Shown here one piece after another: positions 1-12,081 of a stretch of DNA of 64,000 bases. The DNA lies in the NCBI GenBank assembly GCA_947034885.2, contig OX344758.2, positions 8,000,501 through 8,064,500 on the forward strand, given 5' to 3'. The position numbers and the translations under genes were made by a program. The first letter of the stretch is position 1. Every line of letters begins with the position of its first letter. Source of the DNA: Thuidium tamariscinum. Lineage: Eukaryota > Streptophyta > Bryopsida > Hypnales > Thuidiaceae. The notes beneath the pieces were generated by a model, which searched no databases, was not told the origin of the DNA, and saw only the letters and a list, made by a program, of their open reading frames with translations.

Positions 1-212
1 CTGAGAAAGTGCTGAGATGGTATTTCTACATTCATCCATATTTTGGACCTAAAAAACACTTTTTCATCTAAATTTGGCGACTTCATCCATATTTGAAAGA
101 AAACGCAAAAATTTCTAACAAAAAAAGATTACTTTTATTTGGCGAAAAAAAGACATTTAATTTGAAATGGTACAAAATGACCCCATGGTGCTGGAAAAAA
201 AAGGGTTGATTG

Positions 213-776
213 CTAGACATTAAATCCTACTATCAGAGGTAGGCCTAGCAAGGAAAATTTTGGGTTCTCTGAATAAAAGTGAACAAAAAACCCTATTTTG
301 GCTTGAATCTAGAATATGTTCTATGCTACTCTCAAATTAATTTGGGGTCTCTGATCATAAATATGAATTTAGAATTTGCAAAAAAAAACATTTTCAAAAA
401 GAATTAAAACTCCTATGTTTTCTCTTGAGGTAAATTCATTTGTTGGGCCCACCTTCAATGGTTGGATTTAATGTCCTGCATTGCAATTTAACTTAAGCTA
501 GCCAGAGTTTTATAAATCCTACCATCAAAGGTGGGCCCAACATATGGATTTACCTCAAGGGGGAAATGAAGGAATATTTTGTTCTTTGCAAAAACAAAGT
601 TTTACAAATTCTAAATTCATATTTGCAATCAAAGACCCTAAACTAGCTTGGGGAGGTCTAGAACATATCCTAGACACGGCCCAAAGTAGGGAGTTTTTTT
701 TCACTTTTAGCTAGAGAACTCAAAATTTATCTTCTTGGGCCTACATTTGATGGTAGGATTTAACATTCAGCCTACC
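213..776. repeat. Head-to-head pair of ~255-bp TIR elements forming a long inverted repeat
   Basis: Two related units, about 217-474 and 512-770, lie in opposite orientation with a spacer of about 35 bases. Each unit begins near AAATCCTACYATCARAGGT and ends with the reverse complement, ending near GGATTTAA. The inside matches too: both contain a conserved stretch around a GGGTCTCTGATCATAAATATG-like core, direct in one copy and inverted in the other. Target duplications are unclear, although TTAA or TA flanks the ends. The arrangement could be two insertions of one miniature element or a single foldback element. Confidence 0.6.
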
Positions 777-1254
777 ATAATCACTAATCCGGATGTTCAA
801 ATGGACTACACACCTCAAATCATTTTGAAAGTAAAAAAAATTTAGAAATATGAGAAGTACACACATCTAACCTACTTTAATAGTCATATTTTTCAAACTC
901 TTATTAAATAAGTTATGGATTTTTGAAGTTGGACTTAGGGTACTCCACGTGGTACCCACCTTGAAATGTTCATTGTGGGTACAATGAAACTCCTAGTGTG
1001 TATTCCATTATGTTAAAAGATGTTTTCAAGGACACTTCTTGTGTATCCCATTTTATTATTTTTATTATGAGATATACATTAATTTTATAAGACCTTATTG
1101 GTTGGCAAGTAAAAGAAGAGTCCATCACATACTTGCATTATTTATTTTGTACACTATTTAAATCAATAGTAAATTTTCGTACTTATGTTATTGGTACAAA
1201 TTGAACAACTTCAATTCCAAGAAACAAAATGAAAAGAATAGAACAGACTCTAAT
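777..1254. other. AT-rich sequence, nothing recognised
   Basis: No open frame above background, no RNA gene and no repeat boundary can be supported here. Confidence 0.5.
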
Positions 1255-1898
1255 CACAATGTGACGAAAAGAGGCAGCACACCCTGTTGGATTAATTTTC
1301 CTAACCCCCCTCATCAGTAAAAATCAAGAACCGTTGGATTTGAATTTTAAAAAATCCCACCCCCCCTCCAAGAAAAATCAAGAGCCATTGGATACGGATA
1401 CGAATACAGAATACAGGTATAGTATATGAGTACAAAATACGGGTAGGAAATACTGGTACAAAGTATAGATACAGAATACATATACAGAGTATGAATACAG
1501 AATACGGATACTAATATTAAATACTAATACCAATACCAAATACAGATACCATACAGATACGGATACGGAAACTCGTACAAAATACGGATATGGTATTACC
1601 CCATTTGTCCCATAAGCATTGTAACCAAGCCCACCCTGTGAGAAGTATAAGAGGGATGGAAGGGAGGGGGTTTCAAAAATAATAAATTTAATATTCAAAA
1701 TTTAATAATTAAATCAGATTGGGAGGGGAGGGGGGTTTGAAAAGTTAAAAAATTTTAATATTTAAAATTTAATGTTCAAATCAGATTGGGAGGGGGGGGG
1801 GGCGTGAAATAATTCAATTTTTAAATTTTTTTAGTTTTTGAGCTCATTGTGACAAAGTTTGTCACAATGACACAATGAGCTCAAAAGAGGCAATCACT
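1255..1898 (+). mobile_element. 640-bp dispersed element, copy 1
   Basis: It starts ACAATGTGACGAAAAGAGGC and ends in a hairpin-like segment, GAGCTCATTGTGAC followed by GTCACAATGA and CACAATGAGCTC, then AAAAGAGGC. The same left block, GGATAC-rich middle, G-run blocks (GGGAGGGGAGG) and terminal hairpin recur at 39130-39699, and an inverted partial copy lies at about 2110-2560. No coding potential. The class is uncertain: the 39130 copy has a short AAC duplication, which does not identify a superfamily. Confidence 0.65.
1390..1600. repeat. Degenerate hexamer minisatellite (GGATAC/GAATAC)
   Basis: Some 35 variants of a 6-base unit (GGATAC, GAATAC, AGATAC, AATACT) run without a break. An independent version is in the second copy of the host element at about 39268-39420, and the reverse complement (GTATCC) appears at about 2285-2460. 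The array is part of the 640-bp element, not an isolated satellite. Confidence 0.7.
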
Positions 1899-2109
1899 AT
1901 ATAAAGAGAATAGATGAACCACTAAATTGTGAAATTTCAAAAGATTGTTTATAGATGTACCAAAAATTGATACTAGATTCTCCTAAATTCTCATGTTTTA
2001 ATTGTGTACATATCAATATCTAGGTTTTGATGGATGTGTGTGGACAAAATGTATGTGTCATACTTTGGATAGTAATAATTGGATTATATGAGGGTTGTCT
2101 TTGGGGTAG

Positions 2110-2560
2110 ATAGTGAGGTCCATCCAAAAGACAATGTGCCAAAAAAAAATTTAAGTTTTAAAATTCCCCCCGGGACCTTCCCCTCTAGTTTATACAAAAA
2201 TTAATTACCTTCCATCCCTCCCCTCTCCTCCCCTATTTATAACTTTGAACACCATTTAATTTGACAATCAATATGGGACAATCCCGTATCCTGTATCCAC
2301 TTTCATATATGTATCCGCTTCCGTGACTATATTTCTTATTCAATATTTTTACCATAATCGTAATACTATCTAAACTCTATATCATATCTATATTGTATCT
2401 ATATATTGTATCCTATATATTTTGTATGTATATAATATTTGTATCCCTATTCTGAATTTGTATGGATGGTTCAAATTTAAATCTTGCAACTTAGATCAAT
2501 GGCTTGTGATTTTTTGAAAAATCGACAGCATTTTGGTAGGGGAGCATTTTTTTCCTTTTT
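2110..2560 (-). mobile_element. 640-bp dispersed element, inverted partial copy
   Basis: It reads as the reverse complement of the element at 1255-1898: C-rich blocks (CCTCCCCTCTCCTCCCC), then GTATCC-type units, then the complement of the AAATCAAGAGCCATTGGAT segment near 2495-2520. It forms a large inverted arrangement with the first copy, and its ends are decayed. Confidence 0.5.
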
Positions 2561-3334
2561 TTAATCAATAATTCAAATTTTTCTTAAGGGATGAATGTAT
2601 TCAAATTGACAATTCTTGTTTTTCCTTCAAGGATAGAGGTAGGTTACTATTATTGTTTCTTTAATCATAGAAGATAATAATAATTATGAGAGTACATATC
2701 TTAAAGTCAACTACACCTAATTTTATCTAGATAAGCTTTTCAACATTGTTACCATTATTAAATTGTCTACATTTTGTAGGATTTTTATAAAATTCAAAAG
2801 AAGATTCTTACTTCTTTTTCCATACATTTTGGGATTAGGTGAATAAAATCATACATTTCTAAAGTGCTAAAAATATATGTTTATAAAATCAATGCTAAAT
2901 TTTATGATTACAGGGCTGATGTTTTATTCAAAAATCTAATAGGGATAGACATGTCACATTTAGGTCCAACTACCTTAATGTATGCAACCATAATCATCAT
3001 TGCTCAAATGTTGTCTTTTTGGTTGTTGCACATATTTAGACCTTCAGATTTCACAAATTATTCTTTTGCACCAAGATGGAAAATAAAAAACTTTTCAATC
3101 CATACTCATTTTGAAAAAAAGAAAAAGATTTGATATAGTCAAAGTAAAAACCTACATTTCTTCATTGGTATCCCTAGGGGCAACTGTTATTATTCATTCA
3201 GAAACTTGCATAGCTCTCATATTTTCCAACATTGTTGCAATAGACCTCAAAAAACAATCCTTAAGATTGTGGAATTATTATATAAACTCTTTCATGTATG
3301 TAGCCAAACTACATGGTAGTGATCATTGACTTCA
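2561..3334. other. AT-rich sequence, nothing recognised
   Basis: Short open frames (for example 2864-3133) have the AT-driven composition expected by chance and no recognisable motif. The block ends at the TTAA of the next transposon. Confidence 0.45.
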
Positions 3335-3338
3335 TTAA

Positions 3339-4250
3339 CCCTTAAAGGTTTTTGACTATGTTTCCACCAAAAATGCTCCAAAACTGCCATTTCTAATACA
3401 AGTGTATTTTTTTTAAAACACATTTTTGACTCATGTAACCGTAGGATCTTGTATTAAGATGGTTTGTAAACATGTGGACAAAATTTCAGAAATTTCCACT
3501 GTATAGATTGCAAGATATAAGCATTTGAATTGACAAAAATTGTTTTTTTATACCTGCGAAAATCCGAGCAGCTGCACTTCACAAGGTCACATTTGTGTGA
3601 AAAAAAATTAAAAATGGTGGTTACTCTTTGAATTCATACTTCATTCGGAATTGTACAACATATAGGAAAAAATAAGTAAGTAGAAAGAAGTAAAAAATGA
3701 GCCAAAATACTAAATTGTAAACATTTTATTCATGGAATTGAAAATTTTCAATCCCAATGGTTAAAATGTTGTAATAAACAATCTACACCTTTGATTTTTA
3801 TTTTTCTCCAAAATTATGAAAAATTGAATTAAATGAAGAATTTCAAACTTTTTTTGTACTGTAGAGGTTTTGTAATTGGCTACAAACTACCCCAAACTCA
3901 AAATCTTCATAACTTTTGACTCACTGACTAGAATGGATTGATTTAAAGCTTTACTTTTAGATAAAAATCTAATAATCTAATAATCAAATTTCAAATTTTT
4001 ATTTTTTTTAAAAGTAATTTTGAAGAAGTTTTTTTATCTACCCAAGCTGCCTATCGAGTAAAGAAAACAACATATTCTACCATAACTTTTTAACCGTGTA
4101 GTCAAAAGTTATGAAAATTGTTGGCCCTCAAAGCTACTCCTTGGGCACATGTTGTATCAAAATTTCAAAGAAAAAAAATAAAAACTCCATCCGTAGTGAG
4201 ATGCCTAAAAAATTTATGTTCTCAAAAAACGCAGTTGAGGGCTTTAGGGG
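3339..4250 (+). mobile_element. TTAA-flanked piggyBac-like non-autonomous element, copy A
   Basis: The element begins CCCTTAAAGGTTTTTGAC after a TTAA at 3335-3338 and ends GGGCTTTAGGGG before a TTAA at 4251-4254. That gives a TTAA target duplication and ends of the form CCCYTAAAG. The 912-bp interior aligns by eye with copies at 10899, 18018, 22580, 23560, 42787 and 58079, sharing phrases such as GCAAGATATAAGCATTTGAA, GTACAACATATAGGAAAAAA and AACTTTTGACTCA. No transposase reading frame is present. TTAA duplication with CCC-type ends is the established piggyBac signature; the family assignment is inferred from ends alone. Confidence 0.7.
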
Positions 4251-4254
4251 TTAA

Positions 4255-5025
4255 ATCATAAATTTTTAATTTGGTTCCACCCTTTTCAACATCAATTCGA
4301 CACTAAATTGATATATTGCAAACATTTGTACAAGTTTTATTATTTAAAGATGCAATAGGACAAAACAAGATTCCAAACCAAGGTCCAATTGCATTAGGGG
4401 ACAATTTTGAGCCTATCTTCCTTATTTTATGACTTAAAGTATATAGCTATTTAAAAAAATATGTGTCTATATTAAATGAGCAAGATGACCATTTTGGAGG
4501 TACTTTGTATTAATTTTCAAGAAGGATTTCTTGACTCTTTGGAGCTATTTAGGTAGACTCACACTTCAACATTTTGTAACAAATTTATACTTTGTCCAAA
4601 AATTATAATTCTATTTACTATAGTCTTTTCTTTAAATTTTTTTATATTTGAGAAATATACTAAAAAAATTCAACAATCCCATGGGAGCAATTTTCTACAA
4701 TCCCCTGAACATTTATTTCTACTATAGGTCATATTCCTTATGCAATTAAAATTCACTCCAAATAGATAGCAACATAATAGTATTCAATTACATAGGTAGA
4801 AATGTCAATTTTATTCATGCAAGAAGGAACTACCATTTGCCATTCTTCTTTCTCAAATCCATTATAGACACTCTTTCATTTCTCTTTGGTGATGTCAACT
4901 TCTCAAAGTTAGTCACTTTTCTATAATTTTGTTCCTAGTGAAATTATTATATTACAAAAATTAGAATTAATTCCCATTATCTTTTCTAAGAACAAAATAG
5001 TTCTTGGATAGGCTTTTATATTTTC
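4255..5025. other. AT-rich sequence, nothing recognised
   Basis: No supported gene or repeat boundary between the TTAA element and the next TIR element. Confidence 0.45.
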
Positions 5026-5298
5026 CATAAGAGGATTTTTAGCTAGTGTAGAAGACCGCGAGTTCTTGAACTGTAGGAACTCGTTGAAAACTACCACAAA
5101 GGCAATTTGATGTAGCCAAGAGACTGCCACATCAGATAATAATATTTAATTAATATTTTAATATTTTTTTGAAAAAAATTTAAATTTTTTTAATAATATA
5201 TATTTTATTTATTTATTATTATTATTTAATCTAATAGGTTCACAGACTTGAGAACAAGGCTGAAACGGTCTCTTGAAGCCCTCAAAAATCCTCTTATG
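5026..5298. mobile_element. Small TIR element (CATAAGAGGATTTTT family), copy 1
   Basis: The ends are perfect inverted repeats, CATAAGAGGATTTTT and AAAAATCCTCTTATG. The interior has GAAGACCGCGAGTTCTTGAA near the left, a GCCAAGAGACTGCCACATCAG segment, a very AT-rich centre and GAAACGGTCTCTTGAAGCC near the right. The same plan is found at 28935-29252. The flanks do not give a clean target duplication. It is non-coding. Confidence 0.65.
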
Positions 5299-5399
5299 TA
5301 TCAATTTTGTCTTTATTTTATAATTTCTTGGGGGAAGATAGAAAACAAATAGCTTGTTGGGAATAAAATTATTATTAGGAATCATACTTTAGAGCAAAC

Positions 5400-6150
5400 A
5401 TTATACTACTTTAGGCCCAGTATAGGGTTTGTTGGATAGTATAAGAAGTCTAAAATTTGAAAATTTTGTTTCTCATAGAAATTATTTTTTTTTGCAAGGA
5501 TAGATTTTATTCATTTTATTTAGATTTATTCAACCTCATAATGAAAAATTTATGAACAATCTTAATTTAGAAGCAATCGAAACACCTTTGTAGAAGAAAT
5601 AACTTAAGGGAATTATTTCTTAGAACAATTTCTACAATTTTTCAAATAAAAGGCAAAAAACTGGATTTAAATAGGGTCTAGTTTTTGTACTAGAACAATC
5701 TCACTACCATACTGGCATTTGCTTCTCTTATGATTCCATCCTAAGCTTATGAATGATTTAGTTATTCTTTCAATCTTGTATCTACTACTATGGATTTAGC
5801 ATTTTCCTAAAAAATGAATATCAAATGTGTATATATTTGAAATGTCTTTTAGACTTTCAAATCAATTTTTCATTATAATTTTTTTAATTTCAATTTTTAG
5901 CTAAGAAAATTCAGAGCCTCAAAACCTAATCAAGATAGGAACCAAAAAAACGTTTTTTTCATAAAAAATGCAAATATCTTGCAATTTACATAGTCAAAGG
6001 TTTTGAAACTTCCTCAATACATTTTTATACTATTCTACATTGAATGCTATGGTTAGACATAGGAAAAAAAACTAAAATTTTATGCCCTTTATAGTAGAAA
6101 TGGCAATTTTGAGTTGAATTTGATGAAAAAATAAACTTGGGACTTTAAAA
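5400..6150 (-). mobile_element. Decayed TTAA-family element (copy F)
   Basis: Internal phrases of the TTAA family occur in reverse orientation: AGATTTATTCAACCTCATAATGAAAAATTTATGAACAATCTT-like near 5522, ATATCTTGCAATTTACATAGTC near 5972 and TAGTAGAAATGGCAATTTTGAG near 6094. The termini and TTAA duplications cannot be placed, so the boundaries are approximate. Confidence 0.4.
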
Positions 6151-9064
6151 AATTAGAAGATTATATTAATTACTATTAGAGATTTTGTAAACTTTGGATT
6201 ACATCTAATTTTTTCAACTTTTGATTGTTGGTTGATCAAGCCCCCTACTAAGTTGATTAGTTGTTGATTGTCCACTACCACATGGTGGTCTTTGATTGAG
6301 AAGAGAAAATTTGACTATTCTAACTGTTAGCTTGTTTGGATGATCCTTTGGCCAGTTCAAATTTAGTTTGAATTTTGACTTTTCTATTGGTTGGAATCTA
6401 CAATTTAGAAGTTGGATCTTTTTTTTCCACATATAGATATTTTAGAAAAATTTAACTTAGAAATTGAAGCAATGGTGATTGGAGAACAATTTTTCAAACA
6501 AATTTTTGTCACCCTCTTGAAATACTAACTTCAAGAGTTTCTTTGACTTCTTGAGAGTTCTTTTGGGAATTTCTATAAGACTTGAAATATAGGGACTCAA
6601 AGCTTTGCCGTGATTTTGACTCTATAGCAAAAATCTTAACAATTGGAATCAAGGGTTTTTAAAGGTCCACCATCGTTTTGATTCTATAGAAAAAATCTAA
6701 ACACTTGAAAACAAAGGGGGTCAAAATTTTATTGTGGTTTAATTTCTATAGTACAAATCTAAACACATTGAGACAAGGGGGTTTAAAGCTTTATTGCCTA
6801 GAAGGAAAGAAGAGAAACCAAAAGCAAAGTTTAGATAAGAAACAAATACTAGAACATAGATTAGTAATAATTTCAAGTTAGTACAAAACACCATTTAAAA
6901 AACAACACTAGAGGGACTTCGAAGCATCATAGACAAGGTATAAAGGGGGTAACTCAAGGATTAATACAATTGAACAAACCGCTTAAAATCAACAAGTTAA
7001 TGAGAAAACTACTGGAAATAAGTGTATAAAACAATAAAGGCTTTGAAGAGACCCAATTGTCCTTCAAATATTTCTTGGAAAACAACAACAATGAAGCACA
7101 AAGCTTTAGCAAACGGCAACCATTTGGTTCAAAAATAGTCAAAATTCATTGAGATAGATCCAATGGGGTCTGAGTGCCAATAAAAAGTTCAAATGGCTTA
7201 TTTTTAAAAGAGAAATAGATTTTCTAATATAATCTTCAAAGGGCCCCTCTCCTATCATTTTTCTAGTGGTAAACTTATACATTAAGATTTTCATCCTACT
7301 CTTGTTTTTTCAACTTTTTATATTGGTTCAAAAATCTACCTTTTAGAAAAAGGAATCCAAAACACAAATAGATGATGCAATTGGTTTTAGATTTTCATTT
7401 TTAGTACATAGAGAGACCCCTTCCATATTTTTCATAGCAATAAAACTCATTGAAACCAAGAGCAAACTTAAAATTGAAAAGGGGTTAAAACTCAATTTTT
7501 GAAGTTATTTTCTTCTAAGAATAGTAACTATCCTAGGCTTTTAGGATGGTACAAGGGGATAAAAATTACCCAATTTTTGGCTTCATTCCAATTTCTTGTG
7601 TTTTTGGAATGCCAGTCAACTCTGCTACAAATCTTTAAATTCACTGGAATTAAAGAATATTATTTATTGAATTAAAGAATTCCACCAATTCAAATACTTC
7701 TTACTATTGGAATGCCATGAAACTTATTGGGGAATGTAATTAGCATGAAAGAATCTATAATAATTTTTAGTGAGATTATTATGCCACCTTAGTAATATCT
7801 AGGATTTTTCAATTGTAGATTTGAGTAGTTGACTCTTCAAACAACGATCTTTCAAGGAAAAAGAATTCTAGAAATTCAATTTATAGAAACTCTCATAAAA
7901 TGAAAAATATAAAGGTTCATTTTTTGTCTATTTATTGCATGAAAAAAAAAAGTCTTGCTACCTCCTTTAATTACTAGTCTCTAAAGAATCTTTCTCACAA
8001 AAAAGAATCTCAACAAAATAATTTTATCATCAAATCTCTATTATAGTTTCAATATTAGAACACTATAATTTGGCAATAAAAAGCCCTCTGATAACCATTC
8101 TTGAGTTTGATAGATCTACAAGTTAATAATTGGGGGTTTTACTTTTTTTTAATCAATTTTGGAAACTCAAATCTATCCTTGAAACTCCAATAGGGTTCTC
8201 AAGAGGATCCTCTTAGACCAATTTAACCAAGTTATATCACATGTGTGATAGAATTAAATAATACCTATTTGATTTTACATTATTTTTGGATTTTTGTGCA
8301 TAAAATTAGATTTAAACTTTAAAAACAAAAACAAAAAAATAATGAGTTAGAAGTGACAAATTGGGAGTTCATAAGTATTTCTAAGTTTTAAATAGATTTT
8401 TTAGTATTATTTTTTATTTTTTGTCAAATTGAATAGCCTAGAAATGTAGCCAACAAACTAATTGTCTATTTGACAAAATAATTGTCCAACTTCATAGAAA
8501 AAATTATCTAGCTCATATATATTTAGATCTAATGCTAATGTTCAAGAAATGTATAAACCAATGATAAAAAACATTACAATGTAAAATGCGCATGTCATTT
8601 AAAGATAGAGAAAACTAATTTCACCAACTCACTTATGAATCCTCATTTCTAGACCTTGAGGCATTTTCATCTTAATTGTATTATTATTTTTTAATATTTT
8701 TTTAGTTTATTCATTTCTTAAAGAATTACTTCATAGTATAATTAAACAATTGATTAAATCAATTAGCTGGATTGATGATAGTATTGCTACAAAGGCAAAT
8801 ATATATATATATATATATGTGTAAGTATACTTATATAAAAAAATATACCTTATCTTCTACACTGGTAGTATCTACTATAGCAGTTGTATCCTACGTAGCA
8901 ATCATAAAAGACCTTTATTGCCTTCAAAGTCAAATTGAAGTATCTCCAAATAAATAACAACTTGACACTATAGGAGTTCAAGATTGTAATAGAGAAGGCA
9001 AAGCTTATTTTGAAGAAAGTAGATTCTATGACAAAAAAAATAAAAATTATTTGCTTCACTTTAT
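6151..9064. other. Long AT-rich stretch without supported genes
   Basis: Only chance-length open frames are seen. A dinucleotide (AT)n run lies at 8799-8818. A GTTTAAAGCTTTATTG-like phrase recurs with variation at 6595-6790 as three short imperfect repeats (around GATTCTATAGAAAAAATCTAA). No protein similarity was recognised on either strand. Confidence 0.5.
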
Positions 9065-9213
9065 CACTATAAGAGAACACTATCAATTGGAACATTTTCC
9101 ATACATTAGAATATGACAATTTGGACATTTTTGTCAATTTGGACATTATCTATCAATTTAGACACAGTTAGCCAATTGGAACTTGTCAATTTGGATATTA
9201 TTTTCTTGTAGTG
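9065..9213. mobile_element. Miniature CACTA-type element (149 bp)
   Basis: It starts CACTATAAGAGAAC and ends TTTTCTTGTAGTG, the reverse complement of CACTACAAGAAAA, which are the classic CACTA termini. The flanks are TAT and TAC, compatible with a mutated 3-bp duplication. The interior is built of repeated CAATTTGGAC / CAATTGGAAC motifs in the same orientation (about five), resembling the subterminal transposase-binding repeats of CACTA elements. Too short to code. Confidence 0.65.
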
Positions 9214-10894
9214 TACCTATTGCCTTTGAACATAGTAGACTTAGGCATATTGCTCTAGAATATAGAAGTTGAGGATTTTGTGTTCATTTTGTAGTTCATT
9301 TTACAAACAAGTATGTATTGAGTTTAGCTTTGTTTTTCCATTTGTTTATTCTTCCATGGTTATTACATCAAGAATTTTAGGATTAGTGGACATCCCAGAT
9401 GGACAAGCTAACTAGATACACAAACCACCTGAACCACTTAATTTCTTAGAACTTGAAATCCTTCCAAGTACTAAAAAAAGTTACTATGAATTATATTGAT
9501 GCACATCAAGGTTAATGCATTAGAATGTGTTAATGTTACAATAGTTAATAGACGCACTAGCATCTTAAACAAATGTAGATGTAACCCTAATGCTTCATTG
9601 AATCTAAAAATTCTATGATTTTGTGGTTTTAAGCTATGTACATACAAAATAGTTAGATTTCAATTGAGCAAAACACTTTATTGAGAACCAAGTTTTATAT
9701 TGTCATATAACATCTCTATTTTGGTTTTATACTATTTTTCAACTTTTGTGTATAAACTTAGACTTAAACTTGTAAAAAAAATAATAAAAATAATGAGTCC
9801 TAAGTGGCAACTTGGAAGCTCATATAAGACCATTGATATTGTATTTTAGAACAAATCTTTCAAGTGTTTTTAGAAAATTCAAAAATTGCTCCAACTTTTT
9901 ATTTCCATAACAATTGCATGCCTTAAATTTATATAGGATTGTATCATTGATCCCAATGATATAAAATTATGATTGCATTAAATGGATTTGGGATTCTTTC
10001 TAAATTGATCTTTCCAATTCCTCAATAACCTAAATATCAATTCATGCTTGTTCTTCAATTCTAGGGAATATTATTTATAAAATGAAATTGTTTCAAATCC
10101 TTAAATATTTCATTTATGCTTAGCGTTGGATTTTATTTTTATTTTAATTGTCAAAACTATTAAAATATAAAAATATTACAAAGTATCTAATATTAATATA
10201 ATATTTGAATTGTTATTTGAAATTGACTATTGCATAGCAAAATCTATAATTTTGAACAATTATAATAAATTTGTGTTTCTAGAAATAAAATTTGTATTAA
10301 TACGAAATATACATAAATTAATATTTTTAATTTTATATAACTTGATATATTACAATTTTCAATTTATTGATAATTTTCAATTGTCATTTCTAAAATTTAT
10401 AGAAATTAAATAAAATTAAATAAACCATATTTTATTTCAACCTTCAAGAAAAACAAGTGCAACTTTTTTTTCTTTTAGAAATAACAATCATCTAAAGGTC
10501 TTTGGGTTAAAAAACTCTAGATGTTTTTGTAAAAACTTTGGTTTTAAAAAAAAAAGTCTTGTAGAAGCAATTTTCAAAAGTTCAAGTGCACTCACAATCA
10601 AATTCATTTGTGATATTTGAGTTATTTGTAAAATACCCTAAATCGGGGTTTAAACCCATGACTTTTGTGAAAAAGCCGGTTGAGTTAAAAAAGTCAAAAT
10701 AAAAGTGGATATGAAACTTATTTTTCCATCAAAGTGGTGCCTAAAAAAGTTTGGTCCCCACTTTTGAAGTCGTGTGACATAAGTATCTTGCAAAAAAGTT
10801 TGACACTCTTCAACTATAGTTGCCTTCTCAACTTCAAAAAAAGTCATGCCCAAAGTGGGGGGGACTTTACAAATAACTCAATTAGCAATGTAGT
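9214..10894. other. AT-rich sequence, nothing recognised
   Basis: The open frame at 10210-10413 is very AT-rich (I, L, N, K, F), typical of chance. No repeat boundary was found until the TTAA at 10895-10898. Confidence 0.45.
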
Positions 10895-10898
10895 TTAA

Positions 10899-12081
10899 CT
10901 CCTAAAGTTTTAAAACATTCTAAAGCTACCATTTCTAATACAAGTCCCAAACTTTAGAAAAATTAAAAAATTAAAACCTATAGACCATAGGATCTTGTAG
11001 TATGCTAATTTGAGAAGATGTGAGAAAAATTTCAGAATTTTTTTATTGCATGTGTTCTCTAGATATTAGCAGTTGAATTGACAAATATCTTTTTTAGGCG
11101 TTAAAAAACAACATGCTAGCCACACTTTATATGTTCACATTTGCATTGAAAAAATGTCTATGTTGTTGGTGCTTCTTTGGATTCATCATTCAAAACATTA
11201 GATGAAATTTGGCTCCCTAAAGGGCCGTTTTTGGCCAGTTCTCCTTGTTGTTCCTATAGTAGTGAGGGAATAGTTGACAATAGTCAGTCGATATAAATAC
11301 AAATAAATTAATTAAATTAAATTAAAATTGGGCCACTAAAATTGAAAAAAATCTAACATGGTCATCACCTGACTACGTCAACATTCTATTGATTTGCAAT
11401 TCCTGCAGTTCTACACTACATAAGAACTTACAGTCTTCTTTTTACTAAAATCTCCTCTAATGCAAGTTGCTTACATGCTTGAGGTATTTACATCATTTCA
11501 AGTTGTACAACATGTAGAAAAAAATTGTAAATAGAAAAATGGAAAAAGATTCAAAATAAAAATTGATAAGAATTTAGTCAAGGAATTGAAAAATGCCAAT
11601 CTCAATGATTTTAATGCATGTAATAAACAATCTACATCCTACAATTTATTTTTTATAAATAAATATTAGAAATTGAATTAAATATAGAATTTTAAAGTTT
11701 CTTTTAGCGGTGAAAAACCATAATTGCTTGCAAACTAAAACTCCTCATGACTTTCATCTCATTTGTCAAAGTGGAGTGTTTTAAAGCATTTCACATACAT
11801 ATAAATTATTTTAACAATGAATTTCAAATTTTGGTCTTTAAACAAAGTGATTTTTTCTAATCTTCTTGGATTGCTTAGACAAGGAAAAAAAATATAGATA
11901 ATGCAACTTTTTAATGAGCATGTAGTCAAAAGTTATGAAAATTGTTGGGCCTTAAGGAAAATTTGCATCATCATTTTGTGTGAAAATTTTGAAGAAAAAA
12001 AATGAAAATTCCATTTGTAGTGAGTTACCTATAACCGCTATGTTGCCAAAAAAACATATGGTCCTTGGTCCTTTATGAAAT
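10899..12081 (+). mobile_element. TTAA-flanked piggyBac-like element, copy B, with internal insertion
   Basis: The left end is TTAA then CTCCTAAAGTTTTAAAAC. The interior follows copy A (GATATTAGCAGTTGAATTGAC, GTACAACATGTAGAAAAAAA, TGCAAACTAAAACTCCTCATG). The right end TTGGTCCTTTATGAAATAAG is decayed, so the right TTAA is lost. About 240 extra bases around 11210-11465 interrupt the alignment with the other copies. Confidence 0.6.
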
